Both the position numbers and the translations under genes were made by a program. The notes below the pieces were generated by a model, which ran no database searches, had not been told where the DNA came from, and saw only the letters and a program-made list of their open reading frames with translations. Below are positions 43,780-54,999 of a stretch of DNA of 64,000 nt, piece by piece. Positions within the stretch are counted from its first letter, which is position 1, and the number at the start of each line of letters is the position of its first letter. Source of the stretch: Pyropia yezoensis (Eukaryota; Rhodophyta; Bangiophyceae; Bangiales; Bangiaceae); assembly GCA_009829735.1 (NCBI GenBank), contig CM020620.1:28986951-29050950 (forward strand). The letters run 5' to 3'.

Positions 43780-44768
43780 CTGTGGTGAAGAGTCGGTTTG
43801 TGGAGGGACTCCATTGGTCAGTCCGGATGGAGACTCGGGAGCTTAACACTGCCCGGGCGACCCTGGCCGAGTTGGCTAGGTTCGCCTACCGCAGAGGTGA
43901 GGCCTACCGCAAATTGCGGGAGGAACAACGCCAGGAGCGTCAGGCCGCGTTGGCCAAGGAACGCGAGGAGGCGCGCCAGGCCAGAGAGCTGAGGGCGGCG
44001 CGCCGAATCCGCAAGGAAAGGGTGGTAGCTGCCGTGGGAACTTCCCATGGTACCTCTTCGTCTTCCCCAGTCGGGAAGACCCCTCCGGGAACTGACAATC
44101 GGTGTTGGAACTGCAACTCCGATGGACACTGGGCATATGACTGCCCCAAGTTGCGTACACGCATCCAACAACTTGTTAGGAATGCGAGTAGGAAGTCGGC
44201 TACGAACGAAGTACGCTCACGCCGCGAGGGTAGGCCTCGACCGGTGGTGGCGGTCGCCACACCCTCGGCGAAGGGAGCGGACACGTCGTCCTCGGACTCA
44301 TCGTTTTCCCCTTCGTCCTCCGATTCGGACGCCAAGTCGGCGGGAAACGAATGACCGTTGGAGCTGGCCGTCCGAAGCTCACAACGGCCGCCTCGGCTAA
44401 GTGGGTCAAGAGGACGAACCAACCGTGCCGGATACTGCGGCGACCTAGGGGAGTCCGCCCACCTCGGGTAGGACTCCCCAAGAACGTAAACCCACGTCGG
44501 GTCATCGCGGTGCTGACGGGTGAGAACTTCCAGGTGGCTGGACGGGTGCAACTTGCCCCTGGCCGCGCCTGTTGTGCCCGTATCGTACTTGACACCGGGT
44601 CAGGAGCCTCCTTGATACGCAAGTCGCTATTACCAAAGGAGATGAAGCTCCAACGCTGGGGGTCTAAAGCTGACCATCTGATCGATATCAATGGTGGGGT
44701 ACTTCCCATCGTTGGTGCCGTGACCCTACCAACTAGGTTGGGAACCCATGAGGTCGACGCGACCTATG
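43780..44768 (+). mobile_element. A2 gag (zinc knuckle) and first part of protease
   Basis: It mirrors the A1 part almost base for base, with the CWNCNSDGHWAYDC knuckle and the LDTGSGAS active-site motif. The protease is interrupted by B1 at the duplicated CTATG and continues beyond 54415 (VENISVPLLLGTPHV). Confidence 0.88.
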
Positions 44769-45340
44769 TGTAGCATCCCTGGCCCCGACTTCGCGCCGAC
44801 CCGGGACTACAAGCAGAGGGCACCAGGTGCCAGAACATGCCCGCCTTGTGGTGATGGTTGGTGGCCGTGGCCCGTGCCCAGCACTGGGATGCGGTGGACT
44901 ACGCTATCCACACGTGATAGAGGGTTTTCTGATGGATTTTTGCATACTTGTGAGGGACTTGATTTGGAAGAATGTGAGTGTGAGATTAGTGAGTGGGAAT
45001 AGAATTAGTAGTTATAGTGGCCCCCGACCTGACGAGGTTAGACTCGGGTCGGGGCCACTCAGGGGTATGGGGGGGCTACCTGGCCAACGTGCCGAGGCTC
45101 CCCCAGATGCACTTGAAGAGGGACAGCGAGGCGCCCTTGGCCCGCGCCCTCAGGAAAAAAGACAACTGCGCGTTTGCTTTCCTCTTCCCCGTGTGCACTA
45201 CCGTGCGTATCTGTTTGCTCTGCGAGCAGGCATGTGAGGCAACAGGCATACCACTCTCGTAGTTCCCCTTTCTGTGTTACCTGTCCCTTTCCCCCGAGGG
45301 ATATTGACACATGTCTGAGAGGATCGAGTTTTATACCGCA
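44769..45340 (+). repeat. B1 5' LTR (572 bp)
   Basis: It begins TGTAGCATCC and ends TTTTATACCGCA. It includes an imperfect hairpin at 45017-45058. The primer-binding site TGGTGGAGCAGCAGGGG follows at 45345-45361. Confidence 0.95.
45017..45058 (+). repeat. 42 bp imperfect hairpin in family B LTR
   Basis: The arms GTGGCCCCCGACCTGA and TCGGGTCGGGGCCAC flank a short AT-containing loop. The same structure occurs in the B1 3' LTR (near 54091-54132) and the B2 LTR (near 32280-32322). Confidence 0.8.
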
Positions 45341-45344
45341 TATT

Positions 45345-45361
45345 TGGTGGAGCAGCAGGGG
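45345..45361 (+). other. B1 primer-binding site
   Basis: TGGTGGAGCAGCAGGGG, four bases after the LTR end. It is identical to the family A site although the LTRs of the two families are unrelated in sequence. Confidence 0.7.
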
Positions 45362-45549
45362 ATTGGAGTGTTTGAGAAGAGACATTTGGGAGCAGCGGTT
45401 GGGTTGTTCATGATCTGTCTTTTTCTGTGGTTTGGGCATTATCCGCACCCGTTCACGGGACTCCCATTCCTGGCTCTCCAACCCCTCTCTTGTGGTTTTG
45501 CGATTTTTGGACACGCAGGCAACTGGACTGTGGCTGTCAAGAGACTAAC

Positions 45550-47305
45550 ATGGCTACCCTCCCTGGCACGACGGTGCCCGAAGGGGTAGACCCCGCGTCC
45601 CTTGACGCATCCGTGGTCACCGCGGGGGACGGTGCCCAACCCGGCGTTCTCCCTACGGGTGAAGCAGACCTGGGTGTGACATCCGGTAGCGGACTGGAGT
45701 CTACAGGCGGCCAAGCGCCTCCTGCTCCCGTTCCTCCGGCTGTTCTTCCTGTGGGAACCACCCCGGGGTCAACGGCGATTGAGTCCGCTCGCAGCAGACG
45801 TCTCCCTCCTGTCGGTTCTACTCCTCAACCTCCAGGGATAGCCCCTGGTGTGTCTTTTCCTGGACCCACACATGGCAGCTGGGTGTATACACCTCTCCCT
45901 GAAGGCACTAGCAGTGCCGGAGGCACCGCTGCGACTGGTTCTACGGGTCACCCTAAGGCCTCGACTCCTGGGACCGGCCAAGCTTTTCCTCCCCTTGCAT
46001 TCTATGGGGCTGGGAGCTCCAAGACCGGTAACCGGAGCAGCCGGAGGCGTCGGCGTCGTCGCCGTCGCTCTAGTACCAGCGAGACCAGTTCCTCCAGCTC
46101 TGAGGAGGGATATGACTGGGACACATCTCCTGGTCCCACCCGGCGCAGGCTAGTCGAGTTTGACTTCCCTGCCCACCAAGTGGGAGATGCCACCCTGAAC
46201 AAGGTCACGTATTGGGGTAACTACCGGCTGGAGAACCAAGACCAAGGTTACACCCGGAAGATGGCCAAGAAGATGGCATCCCTGAACCGGCAAATGCAGC
46301 CGAGCTTCGGGGGACATCCTAAGTTTTCCGGGAAGAGACCGGCGCTTATCTTTGCCTTCCTGCGCCGGTTTGTCAAGGCATGCAACGACAGCGATGTGTC
46401 CGAGGGCAAGGATCTCTACCTCCTGGTTAACTTCATGACCGGAGAAACGGAACAGCGGCTCGCAAAAGGTTCTACCAGACTCTGCCGGACACATTGTCGG
46501 GCGTACCGTTGGGAGCTACCCGGAGGCGGTCAACTGGCTCCTGTCCAACTACGCTGATGCGGACTCCCTGCGCAAGGCAGTCGGCAGGTTGAACCGGGCA
46601 ACCATGGAGCGACGAGAGACTCCAGAGGCCTTCGCCCGCCGTGTCCGGGAGAAGAGCGAGGCTTGTGGCAACGTTTACCCTCAGGACAGGCTCAAGATGA
46701 TCTTCTCGGAAGGGCTTCCAGAATATCTTCAAGTGGACGCGGAGAACTATAACCATCAAGAACATACCTTCCAGCAGTTGATGGCCTGCACCCAGGGCAA
46801 GTACCGGCAAGCCAAGGCGCTCCAGGCTCCCATGGTATCAACTCCCAAGCCGTTGTCGCGAGTTCGTCCCGGACCCGACAAGTATCAGGGAGGTGATAGC
46901 CCTGTACCGGTACTGGATGTTGGCGAGGCCTCACCCGTGGGGTCAGGGGACAAGTGGGGCGGCTCCGTTTCTGAGGGGCTACCTTCCATGGTTGCCCCCA
47001 AGCAGGTCAAGAACCAGCGGCTCCGGTCTTGCTGGCTATGCCAGAAGGAAGACCACTTGTCCTACCAGTGCCCGACCATTTCCAAGGATCTCCAGGAGAA
47101 ACTCAAGCGTCAAGGACTGGTGTTTCCAAAGGCGGTCAACTGGGCTGACCGGCGAGCACCCTCCAAGATGGACAAGGCACAGGTACACGCAATCCGAGTG
47201 GCAACCCTACAGAGCATCACGGAGGCTCTGGCAAGGGAAGCTCCTACGGACTTTGACCTGGAGACCGAAACCTCTAAGGACTCCTCGGACCCGGGAAACG
47301 AGTAG
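45550..47305 (+). mobile_element. B1 gag
   Basis: It opens at ATG 45550 (MATLPGTTVPEGV). A Pro/Ser/Thr-rich N-terminal part is followed by an Arg-rich patch and an acidic Ser-rich stretch, then a capsid-like segment (RPALIFAFLRRFVKACNDSD, ETPEAFARRVREKSEACGN). A CX2CX4HX4C zinc knuckle (CWLCQKEDHLSYQC, 47030-47071) closes it. Confidence 0.8.
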
Positions 47306-47489
47306 GGCAGGCGCTCTCCCCAAGTGTCTTCCCGAACCTCCAACGGCAGGGTACTTCTACCCGTTCACCCCTTGCGAGCCGGGAGAAAGGACGGCAGTTA
47401 CCTGCTCAACTGGTAGCCGCCTGGACACCCTGTTTGTTCAAGGGGACCTTGCTTGTCCTGCGAAAGGAAAGCCTCAAGATTAATGCTCG

Positions 47490-49780
47490 TATGCGTGTGG
47501 GGGATAGCCTCCGCCAAGCTGTTACGCCGGTGGTTGAGACGGGAGCCGGACCAAGCGTCATCACTGAGAACCTGTCACCTCCGGGCTGGCGCCGACATGC
47601 CTGGAGAGCGCCTACCAGTACCCACATTGTCGACGCTTCAGGTCAAACCCTACGACCGCTTGGCCGTCTTCCCGTCGCCATCTATGTGAACAATGAACCA
47701 ATACTTTTTCCCTTTCTAGTGGTCAAGACTCTATCAGTCCCCCTCATTCTAGGCTGAGACTTCCAGAAGCAGCAGGTAAAGAGCATCCTACCCGGAGAAG
47801 GAAAGGTGCAGTTCAACCATGGGTTTGTGTCACCAGTGCTGGAGCATCTGGACGCCAAGGTTCGTGTAGTCAATAACGAGAAGGAACGCATCCCACCCTC
47901 TACCTTCACTCTTTTCAAACCGGTGCTCCTGCCTCCTCGCTCGGAGACCAAGGTTCAAGTCACGACCCGGACTGCAGGTCAATGCCTGATCTACGGACGT
48001 AAGGAATTTCTGGCGAAACACCGGTTATACTTGGCCCACGGACATCACAAGAAGGTAGAAAGGCACACCCCGTTCTCGGTGCTGATCGTCAACGTGAGCC
48101 GGAAGCCAATAACCCTCGCCAAGGGCACCCGAGTTGGTACAGCAGAGCCTCACCGGGGGTCCGCCCGTGCTATGAGCAAGGAAGACCTCTTGAACCTGCA
48201 ACAAGAGATGGCATCCAACTTGACGGCCTTAGACGTACCTCCGAAATAAGAGCAGGCTGGCAGCGCCACTCCGAAGCCCGAACAAGCACCACCCGAGATG
48301 CGGAAGGTCAAACAAGAAAATGTTCCTCCCGACTTGAAGGAGGCACTGGAGAAGCTTCTCCAGGAATATCGGCACCTGTGGTCTGGAGAGCTGGGCAAGA
48401 TGGACGCCACTCTACACCGGACTCAACTCAAGCCGGATGCCAAGCCAGTACACCTGCAACCATACCGGGCTGGACCTCTTCGCCGGGATGAGATTGAGAA
48501 GCAGGCTAACAAGATGCTCAAGATGGACGTCATCGAGCCGTCTGATGGCGAGTGGGCCTTCCCGGCGGTAGTCGTCCCAAAACCTGGCGGTCACTTCCGT
48601 TTCTGCGTTGAATACAGGCGCCTGAACGAGATGACAGTCAAGGATGTATACCCGATACCCCGGATGGATGATTGCCTCGACTTTCTTGGTGATGCCATCC
48701 TCTTCTCAACGCTGGATTGTAATGCCGGTTCCTGGCAGATCCCTCTGGCTGACGAAGACAAGGACAAGACCACCTTCACGTGCCACCTGGGACTGTTCCG
48801 GTGCAAGCGTCTTCCTTTTGGTCTCACGAATGCTCCGGCAACCTTCCAGAGAGCCATCGACATCATCCTGTCGGGGTTAAGGTGGAGAACATGTTTGGTC
48901 TACCTGGACGACGTTATCGTTTTCTCCAAAGACCCGGCGGAACACCTGGAGCACCTTCGAGAGGTCCTGGCTCTCCTTTCAAAGGCTGGAGCTACCCTGA
49001 AGGCCGAGAAGTGCCACCTGTTTGAGACTCAGGTGGAGTACCTGGGGCACGTGCTAAGTCCGGGGGAGCTCCGAGTAAATGAGAAGAACATCAAGGTCCT
49101 CCGGCATGCACGGCAACCTAAGACCCAGACAAAACTCAAGAGCTTCCTGGGTGTGTGCAACGTCTAACGCCGGTTCGTACGGGACTATGCTCTAATTGCC
49201 CGGCCATTGACCAAGCTCACCTGCAAGAAGCTTCCCGCACAACTCCCGGTGTTCGACGAGAAGCAGACCGCGGCATTCTAAGAGCTCAAGAAGCGCCTGA
49301 CCACCACTCCCGAACTGGCGTTACCCAAGCGGGAGGGCCAGTTCGTTCTAGAGACTGACGCCTGTGGCGTCCAGCTGGGGTGCTTTGTACTCCAGCAACA
49401 ACCCGATGGGCACTTCCTCCCGATAGGCTACTACAGTCGCGTCCTGACTCCAGCCGAGAAGAATTATTCCACGACGGAGCGCGAGTGCTTGGCGGTCGTG
49501 TGCGCTTGCTTCCTGTTACGCCCATATCTTGAAGGACAAGAGTTCCTCATCCGGACGGACCCCGCCAGCCTAAGGTGGCTGCTATGCATGGACAGCAGCG
49601 AAGGAAGGGTCGCCCGGTGGCGTCTACGCCTCTCGGAATTCAAGTACAAGGCGTGCACCAGAGCAAGGAGGGAGCACCACTGCGCCGACACCATGTCCCG
49701 GTTGGATACTCCTGCAGCCGATACGGGCCCTATGCCGGAGGAAGTACCCTTCTCCATCCTCCCGAATGTCGGTCGTGGTT
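47490..49780 (+). mobile_element. B1 protease, reverse transcriptase and RNase H
   Basis: The protease-like start shows ETGAGPSVITENLS. RT carries ATLHRTQLKPDAKPVHLQPY, VEYRRLNEMTVKDVYPIPRM, the YLDD box (48901-48912) and a FLGVCNV-type thumb. RNase H shows ETDACGVQLGCFVLQQQ and REHHCADTMSRLD. These match the B2 parts at 62470-63953 on the other strand. Confidence 0.88.
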
Positions 49781-49839
49781 AGCACGCTCCTCTATACGAG
49801 TCGCCTGAAGCCCATCAGCCGGTAACCATTCACCGGATG

Positions 49840-51210
49840 CTGGAGGCACAACTGACGGATCCTCAATGCTTGGAGCTTCGCCACCAAATGGACCTGAACC
49901 GGAATAGTCGCTTCTCTGAGGCAACAGATGGACTCCTGGTACAGGTGTCACCCTTTGATCGGGCAACTCAAGTCTACGTACCCCGAAGTCTACAAGCTGA
50001 CATCCTACGCCTGGAGCACTCGTCTTCCCAGGCCGGACATCCTGGTATTAATCGGATGTATGCTTCAATGCGGCGACATTACTACTGGGAAACCATGGCC
50101 AGCGACGTCCATAAGCATCTAGAGGCCTGTATATCCTGTGCAAGGAACCGATCGAACCCAGAGGAAGAAGACTTCAAAGTAACGCCTATTCCCTGCGGCG
50201 GAGCCCTTTGCAAGCTTAAGCATGGACATCCTGGGGCCCCTATCTGAAACATCCAGCGGCAACAGATACCTGCTCATCATTTGTGACCGGTTCTCCAAGT
50301 TCACTCGAGCGATTCCGCTGTGGACCATTACGGCTCTGGATGTCACGTCAGCCTTCTGCGAGTACTGGATAGCTGCCTACGGCCCTCCAGACTCCGTCTT
50401 AACAGACAATGGCCCCCAGTTTGCATCCCTGGTCTTCCAAGGAGTCTGTGACCTGATGGGTGTCAACAACTTGTTTACTACGACGTACCACCCACAAACG
50501 AATAGTCAAGTGGAACGATTTTAACCGGACCCTGGTGGACATGCTACGGCACTACGTGGAGGAGCACCAAGAAAACTGGGACGAGCTCCTGGCTGTCCTC
50601 ACTCTAGCCTACAACTCCCGAGTTCGCCGGACAACGGGGGTCGCCCCACTCGACTTTGGCACCCCAAGGCGGCTGACCAACTTCTCCCTGGAAAGAATAC
50701 CAGACGGCCTCCAGCCTGCATTGAAGTCAGGTCCCAAGGCCAAGGATGAGTTCCTGCAACAGCTGAAGCTCCTGCTCCCCAGAGTCAAGGAGTCAATGTC
50801 AAAGACCCAGAAGCGATACAAGCGGGACTATGACAAGGGAGTCCGGGAAAAGAACAAGGACCTGGGTGGTGGCGACTGGGCTTTTGTGGACAACCATAGC
50901 AAGACCCGGGGGAAGCTGGACTCCAAGACGGATGGACCATATGAGATCCTGAACACGGATGGCTGGACCTTTCTTCTAGACGTGGATGGTTCCCCATACC
51001 GGGTAAGCAGCGACCATGTCACCCGAGCGCCTCCGCCAAGCAAACGGGACTTGACCCGGCGCAAGCGGGCCGCAGTACCCTGGCTATCCCAAGAAGAAGG
51101 CCGAGAATATGTCTTCGTCAAGATTGTCGACCACGCCTGGAGAGATGGGCGCTTGTACCTGCGAGTACGCTGGTTCGGTTTTAACCCGGCAGATGATACC
51201 TGAGAACCCT
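49840..51210 (+). mobile_element. B1 integrase with chromodomain
   Basis: The zinc-binding part (HSSSQAGHPGINRMYASMRR, CISCARNR), the core (MDILGPLSETSSGNRYLL, LTDNGPQFASLVF, HPQTNSQVERF) and the chromodomain (RLYLRVRWFGFNPADDT) identify a chromovirus. It is related to, but clearly distinct from, the family A integrase. Confidence 0.9.
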
Positions 51211-51540
51211 CAAACCGGATACGCATCGCGGACGTCTGCGCCTACACGCGACGGAACGGGATTGAGGGCACTCTAGTGGCCAGAGCTGGCAAGATCCTGG
51301 AATCGGACTCGGAGGAGGACCAGGAGGACGGGGCTGATCAAGACCCTCGGGACGAGCCGAGCTCACCCGCAACAAACGCGGAACAAGAGGATTGAGAAGA
51401 AGGGAACGGGTGTATCAAGGAAAACACGCAATGCAAGCATGGAACTATCAAGAAAAACAAGCACCCGCTCGAGCAGCCCTTCTCTCCGCCTCTTCCCTCC
51501 TCGCTCCTCCCAAGACTCTCACCCTCATTGCCTCCCAGTA

Positions 51541-53658
51541 CTACTCCCGGCGCGGACGCTGTGCCGCGGGAGCGTCCTCCAGCGCTGCCTTAGCGGCACG
51601 ACGGGACCCGGAGGAAGGCGGGATGACGTAGTGCGGTGGGCGAGGCGCTTCCAGGCATGACGCCATCGGAGTAGTACCGGTAGTTGTCGGGCGCTCCCGC
51701 TCATCTAAATATGCCTGTCGGCGCCCCTGGAAGCCAGTGAAGGTCTCTGACCACTGCTGGGCCAAGCCATGCCGTGTCAAGGTCGCCAGAAGCTCGCCAA
51801 CCACCGGGCTGTCCGACATCTGACCGCTGTCCGCGCAAGCAAACACCCGGTCAACCACGTTGTTCAAGACGCTAGCGTAGGTGCCCAGCACCAGAGAAGT
51901 CCTGACGCCTTCGACTTGCAAAGGAAGACGACCCAGTTGGTCTTCAATCATGCCGACATCATACTGGTCGCACGTCGGGCCACCTTGGTTCAGATACCAG
52001 TCAGGCACCCGGAAGCAGGTAAGGCGTAGAGTCGGCGCCGGGGTCTCGAACCGCCCCGAGGATGCCACTACCAGACGGTCCACAACAGCCCCGGAAACCG
52101 GAGTCCCCAACTCCAGAGGAGGCACAGGGCCGCCGACATTTGAAGAAGGCGCCCGAGGCAGAACGGCCGGAGTAGTCGGCGACCGCACGGCCACGCCCAG
52201 ACTCGCTGCAGACAAGCGCGGTGCCGGAGGAGCTTGAAGCACCGGCACAGACGGAGCAGAACGCAAACACGCCGGCGACAGTCCAGGCGAAGCCCCCGGG
52301 ACGACAGGTGCAACAGGAGCAAGCGGAGCCGCCTCAGACGCCCGACCGACCGCCGCGGCCCATCGCGACTCTTGCACCGGCGGCCCAGTTGGCAGAAGAT
52401 TGAGGGCGACCTGAGCAGGAAGGCTGCCTAGCTGCGCCCACGCTGGAAGCGGTGTCGCCAGCTGCACCTAGGCCGGAGAAGACTGGTAGACCACCTGCAC
52501 CCAACCGGAGCCATCCCGACGCGGGCTGTTCTGCTCGGCAACCGCGTTCAAGAAGCTCCGGTCATGCACCAGCAGCCTACCCCGGAAGTCGATCATCGCC
52601 TGGAAGAGCTCCTTATACTCCTCGTCTTGGCTGCACAGGAAGTCGACGGTCAACTTGTCGACAATCCAGACCATCAGGAGGTCGGGGAGGAACCAAAGCC
52701 GGTTGGACACCAAGACCTTGTGGAGCCAGTGGTTGGCCGCCAAGACCGTCATCTCGGAGGTGTATATCATAAACGGGAACGAGTGGAATAAGCCCTTGAT
52801 CGATCCCTTGGTCAAGGCGTCCAGGAAGTACCAGGTGAAGGCGATGCTGGATGGAGCAAACCCGACCGGGATCTCGATTTCCTGCTGCTGCGGGATGACC
52901 TTGGGGTAGTACGCCGCCCGGTTAGCCTTAATCAGATTCCAGAACTCCTGATGGTTGCAGCTCACGAGGAAGTCACGCTGACGCCCGCGCCGCTCGCCCT
53001 GCTCCCGCGCCGGCGACAACTTGGAATACTTCCGGGTCAGGAAGGGCGGCTCCAGAGCGACCATGCTCGGACGGGGATCACAGTTTAAGCTCTCCGACCC
53101 CTTGAGCGCCTCGTCCCAGACCTTGAGCGCCCCGTGGACGTACCCTTCCTCCTATGGCCACCGGAGAACGGACGCAGACACACGACGCCCGGTCAAGGAT
53201 AGATCCAGTACCAGCGCGAAGGGGAGATCCTCCAGGCGAGCAACCCAAGCGGAACATGAGAAGCTCTGGGAGCGGTCTTGTGCCAGGCGCATCTGGTCCG
53301 CCGTGTACAGGCGCGTCTTGTCCATCTCGGTCATGACCCCGCGCTGGAGTTCCTTGCGCCAGATGTCCAAACATTCCTGGTGGCACTGGGCCGCGCTGGT
53401 GTTGCCGACCACCGTGAAGTAGCGCCGGCCCGCCAGAGGATCCTGCACAAGAAGCATCTCCGGGAAACCCACCGGGGGGGTCTCGACCGGGTGCAACGTA
53501 GAAGCCGGGGGAACCCGATCCGTCCCCGCCGTGGCGACCGGCGCCGACACCGACACCCGAGGAACCGGAGGCAAGAGAGGGGCGCGAATACCCGAGTTCT
53601 CCTCCGCAACACTCGTTGCCGGAACCACGGGCCCAGCTTGGATCTCGGAACTGGACAT
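51541..53658 (-). mobile_element. B1 opposite-strand accessory frame region
   Basis: A minus-strand coding region, antisense to B1, between integrase and the 3' LTR. It opens at ATG 53658 (MSSSEIQAGPVVP) about 185 bp inside the LTR and is preceded on that strand by a C/T-rich stretch (about 53660-53720). Segments include VRRDG-free globular blocks such as FTWYFLDALTKGSIKGLF and LAANHWLHKVLVSNRLWFL, and a C-terminal block with VGMIEDQLGRLPLQVEGV. It is homologous to the B2 region 40915-42936. No known family recognised; broken in a few places. Confidence 0.78.
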
Positions 53659-53842
53659 GACGTCCGGAATCCGGGGGGGACGAGAGGGCCAAGGTGAAGA
53701 AGAAGGGGGGGGACAGAGTCGGAGCAGGTGATCGTGACCGGGGTGAAGACGCTCGACCTCGGCACCGGTGTGGACGTGCTCGAGGCTGCGCACGGTGGCA
53801 CCTGGTTCGGCCCGAGGACGTGCCGGACTAGGGAGGGAGCTA

Positions 53843-54414
53843 TGTAGCAACCCTGGCCCCGACTTGGCGCCGACCCGGGACTACAACCACAGGGCACCAG
53901 GTGCCAGAACACGCCCGCCGTGTGGTGATGGTTGGTGGCCGTGGCCCGTGCCCGGCACTGGGATGCGGTGGACTACGCTATCCACACGTGATAGAGGGAT
54001 TTCTGATGGGTTTTTGCATACTTGTGAGGGACTTGATTTGGAAGAATGTGAGTGTGAGATTAGTGAGTGGGAATAGAATTAGTAGTTATAGTGGCCCCCG
54101 ACCTGACGAGGTTAGACTCGGGTCGGGGCCACTCAGGGGTATGGGGGGGCTACCTGGCCAACGTGCCGAGGCTCCCCCAGGTGCACGGTAAGAGGGACAG
54201 CGAGGCGCCCTTGGCCGGCGCCCTCAGGGAAAAAGACAACTGCGCGTTTGCTTTCCCCTCCCCATTATGCACTACCGTGCGTATCTGTTTGCTCTGCGAG
54301 CAGGCACGTGAGGCAACAGGCATACCACTCTCGTAGTTCCCCTTTCTGTGTTACCTGTCCCTTTCCCCCGAGGGATATTGACACATGTCTGAGAGGAACC
54401 AGTTTTATACCACA
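53843..54414 (+). repeat. B1 3' LTR (572 bp)
   Basis: It begins TGTAGCAACC and ends TTTTATACCACA. It is followed by the CTATG duplication and the rest of the A2 protease. Confidence 0.95.
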
Positions 54415-54999
54415 CTATGGAGTAGTGGAGAATATATCGGTACCCCTGCTTCTGGGTACCCCTCATGTCGTAACACAAGTGCCTTTGATTTGTGGGCCTG
54501 AGTATTGGGTCAAGCTGATGAATGGGAAGACCATCCCCATCCTTGCTAAGGGAAGGTCTGTGGCTCCTGTGACAGTCTCACAGTCGAAGCTTGTTTGCTC
54601 TGTGAGGGAAGAGTTTACTGCTACCCTGCGTTTAGCCCGTAGAGTCACGTTGCCCCGCAACTCGGTGAGGCACGTTGATGTTGTAACTGATTATACGGGG
54701 AACGGGTTGGTGCACCCTTACCCCCGTCTTGCTCGCAAGCACCAAGTGCATGTTGCCCTTGGCACGATGGACTCCAAAGCCGGAGTCCCGTGGAGGATCC
54801 AGGTGATGAACCTGAGCTCGTCGCCCAAGTACTTCAAGTCGGGAGCCAAGTTCGGCTACATCGACCAACATGAGGGACCGGTAGTAGCGGTCACCCTCAA
54901 CGCGGGCGCGAGTAGCGACCCGAAGTCCGGAAAGGAGAAGCATCAAGCCAAGTCGGCCGCCTCTCCTCGGCCCCATTTGAGCATGGAGGGTGTTCCACC

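Larger units (their letters stand above)
44769..54414 (+). mobile_element. B1: Ty3/gypsy chromodomain LTR element, family B, complete length (9646 bp)
   Basis: A fossil element inserted in the A2 protease and flanked by the 5 bp duplication CTATG (44764-44768 and 54415-54419). Both LTRs are 572 bp. Plus-strand order: 5' LTR, primer-binding site, gag with zinc knuckle, protease, reverse transcriptase, RNase H, integrase with chromodomain. A minus-strand accessory frame, a purine tract (AGGGAGGGAGC, near 53830) and the 3' LTR follow. It looks full length but is broken in many places (about ten). The LTRs differ at some twenty sites by eye (~4%). It is the innermost and therefore youngest insertion of the A2 branch of the nest. 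Confidence 0.93.
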
